Positions 5,557 to 6,138 of a stretch of DNA of 6,138 nucleotides are shown in pieces (the first letter of the stretch is position 1; every line of letters starts with the position of its first letter). A program made the position numbers and the translations under genes. The notes beneath the pieces are model-generated. The model was not told the DNA's origin. It saw only the letters and a list, made by a program, of their open reading frames with translations, and did not search any database. This stretch comes from DATAAM01 sp036260075 (GTDB lineage: Bacteria > Actinomycetota > Acidimicrobiia > Acidimicrobiales > JAHWLA01). The stretch spans positions 1 through 6,138 of the forward strand of contig DATAAM010000008.1 in assembly GCA_036260075.1 (NCBI GenBank), in the 5' to 3' direction.

Positions 5557-6138
5557 TTCGCCAGCACCTCGCCGGCTCCTGCTGGGGAATGCGACCCCGG
5601 CCCCCAACATGAGGGCGGCACCCACCAGGTAGGGCGCAGGCACGCCCACGTGCTCGAACAGCACCCCGCCCGTCAGCGGCCCCACCACCCGGGCCAGGCC
5701 CCCGGCCGCCTGCTGCACGCCGAGCACGCCACCCCGCCGAGCGGCGCCCACCTTGCCGGCCAGCAGCGAGGCCATGGTGGGCGTCACCAGCCCTTGGCCC
5801 ACCACGAGGAGGACCAGCGCGGGCGCCAGGAGCAGCCAGGAGCGGGCCGCCGCCACCGCCACCAGGCCCACGGCGTTGACGAGCAGCCCGGCCCGCACCA
5901 CGCCCACCTCGCCCAGCCGGGCCACCGCAGGCCCCACCAGCCGCACCTGCACGAGCACGAGCAGCAGGCCGACGGCGGCGAACACCCCGCCGATGGACGC
6001 CAGCCGCAGCCCCATGCGGTGCTCGGCGAACAGCGCGAAGGTAGCCTCGAAGGCGCTGAACGCCGACAGCGCCACGAACGACACCACCACCAACCCCACC
6101 ACCCCCCTGCTTCTGGGGGAGGGATCCCGGCCCATGGG
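5542..6138 (-). CDS. MFS transporter, C-terminal half (5' end outside window)
   Basis: The frame runs open to the right edge; the ATG at 6135 is almost certainly internal because what follows matches only the second six-helix half of a 12-helix major facilitator. Helices can be placed at VVGLVVVSFVALSAFSAF, IGGVFAAVGLLLVLVQV, AGLLVNAVGLVAVAAA, LLLAPALVLLVVGQGLVT, the VLGVQQAAGGLARVVGPLTG segment and APYLVGAALMLGAGVAF. The pattern FEATFALFAEHRMGL at the first helix of this half, then GQGLVTPTMASLLA and RGGVLGVQQ, is typical of DHA1-type drug or metabolite exporters driven by the proton gradient. The substrate is unknown. It lies 50 bases upstream of the acyl-CoA dehydrogenase on the same strand, and its 3' end overlaps a regulatory site for that gene, so the two may be functionally linked, although the second gene appears to have its own promoter. 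It ends with a short hydrophilic tail (SRSRRGAGELTAG). Confidence 0.88.
   Translation of the reverse strand, partial: PMGRDPSPRSRGVVGLVVVSFVALSAFSAFEATFALFAEHRMGLRLASIGGVFAAVGLLLVLVQVRLVGPAVARLGEVGVVRAGLLVNAVGLVAVAAARSWLLLAPALVLLVVGQGLVTPTMASLLAGKVGAARRGGVLGVQQAAGGLARVVGPLTGGVLFEHVGVPAPYLVGAALMLGAGVAFPSRSRRGAGELTAG

Noticed and set aside
4283..5632. A 449-codon plus-strand frame opposite the acyl-CoA dehydrogenase
   Set aside because: The dehydrogenase has every family motif in its own frame; the opposite frame is His/Leu/Gly/Val-rich with no domain.
1..6138. Defence, toxin-antitoxin, biosynthetic or mobile system
   Set aside because: No nuclease, transposase, integrase, reverse transcriptase, repeat array or assembly-line domain is present; all recognisable genes are metabolic, regulatory or membrane proteins.

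Overview
This is a GC-rich chromosomal stretch with dense gene packing, GTG and ATG starts, strongly GC-ending codons, and TAnnnT-type -10 elements placed very close to start codons. The protein families (a TetR repressor, a Zn-dependent alcohol dehydrogenase, a FadE-type acyl-CoA dehydrogenase, and small hydrophobic proteins ending in an APAIVLGYAV-like or FGPIGAVLGFVGNAKGDRAG-like segment) point to an actinobacterium. An acidimicrobial or related non-model lineage is my guess; no marker gene in the window proves it. There is no rRNA, tRNA, CRISPR array, transposase or phage gene.

Layout: (1) 1-1400, plus strand: the C-terminal end of a small two-helix membrane protein, then a complete Zn/NAD alcohol dehydrogenase. 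(2) 1462-2322: a small unrecognised basic protein on the minus strand, divergent from a TetR-family regulator. A perfect 16-bp inverted repeat sits directly in front of the regulator's ATG. (3) 2223-2978, minus strand: an unusually short relative of the lysylphosphatidylglycerol-synthase transmembrane family, overlapping the end of tetR tail to tail. (4) 2999-4210, plus strand: a membrane-anchored protein built from two tandem copies of a Cys-bracketed helical domain, then a small two-helix membrane protein. (5) A strong hairpin at 4223-4254 separates these from (6) 4274-6138, minus strand: an acyl-CoA dehydrogenase preceded by the C-terminal half of an MFS exporter.

The best regulatory signal links two separated parts of the window. 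The palindrome before tetR (GTTACC-CTGC-GGTAAC) recurs as GTTACT-GGAC-GGTAAC in the promoter of the acyl-CoA dehydrogenase 3.8 kb away, with a weaker third copy 15 bp further on inside the last codons of the MFS gene. In both promoters a TAnnnT -10 candidate occupies the same position within the palindrome. The simplest reading is that the TetR protein represses itself and the acyl-CoA dehydrogenase, probably responding to an acyl-CoA or a related hydrophobic compound. The ligand and the pathway are inference. The rest looks like ordinary housekeeping or accessory metabolism; I see no defence, toxin or mobile system.
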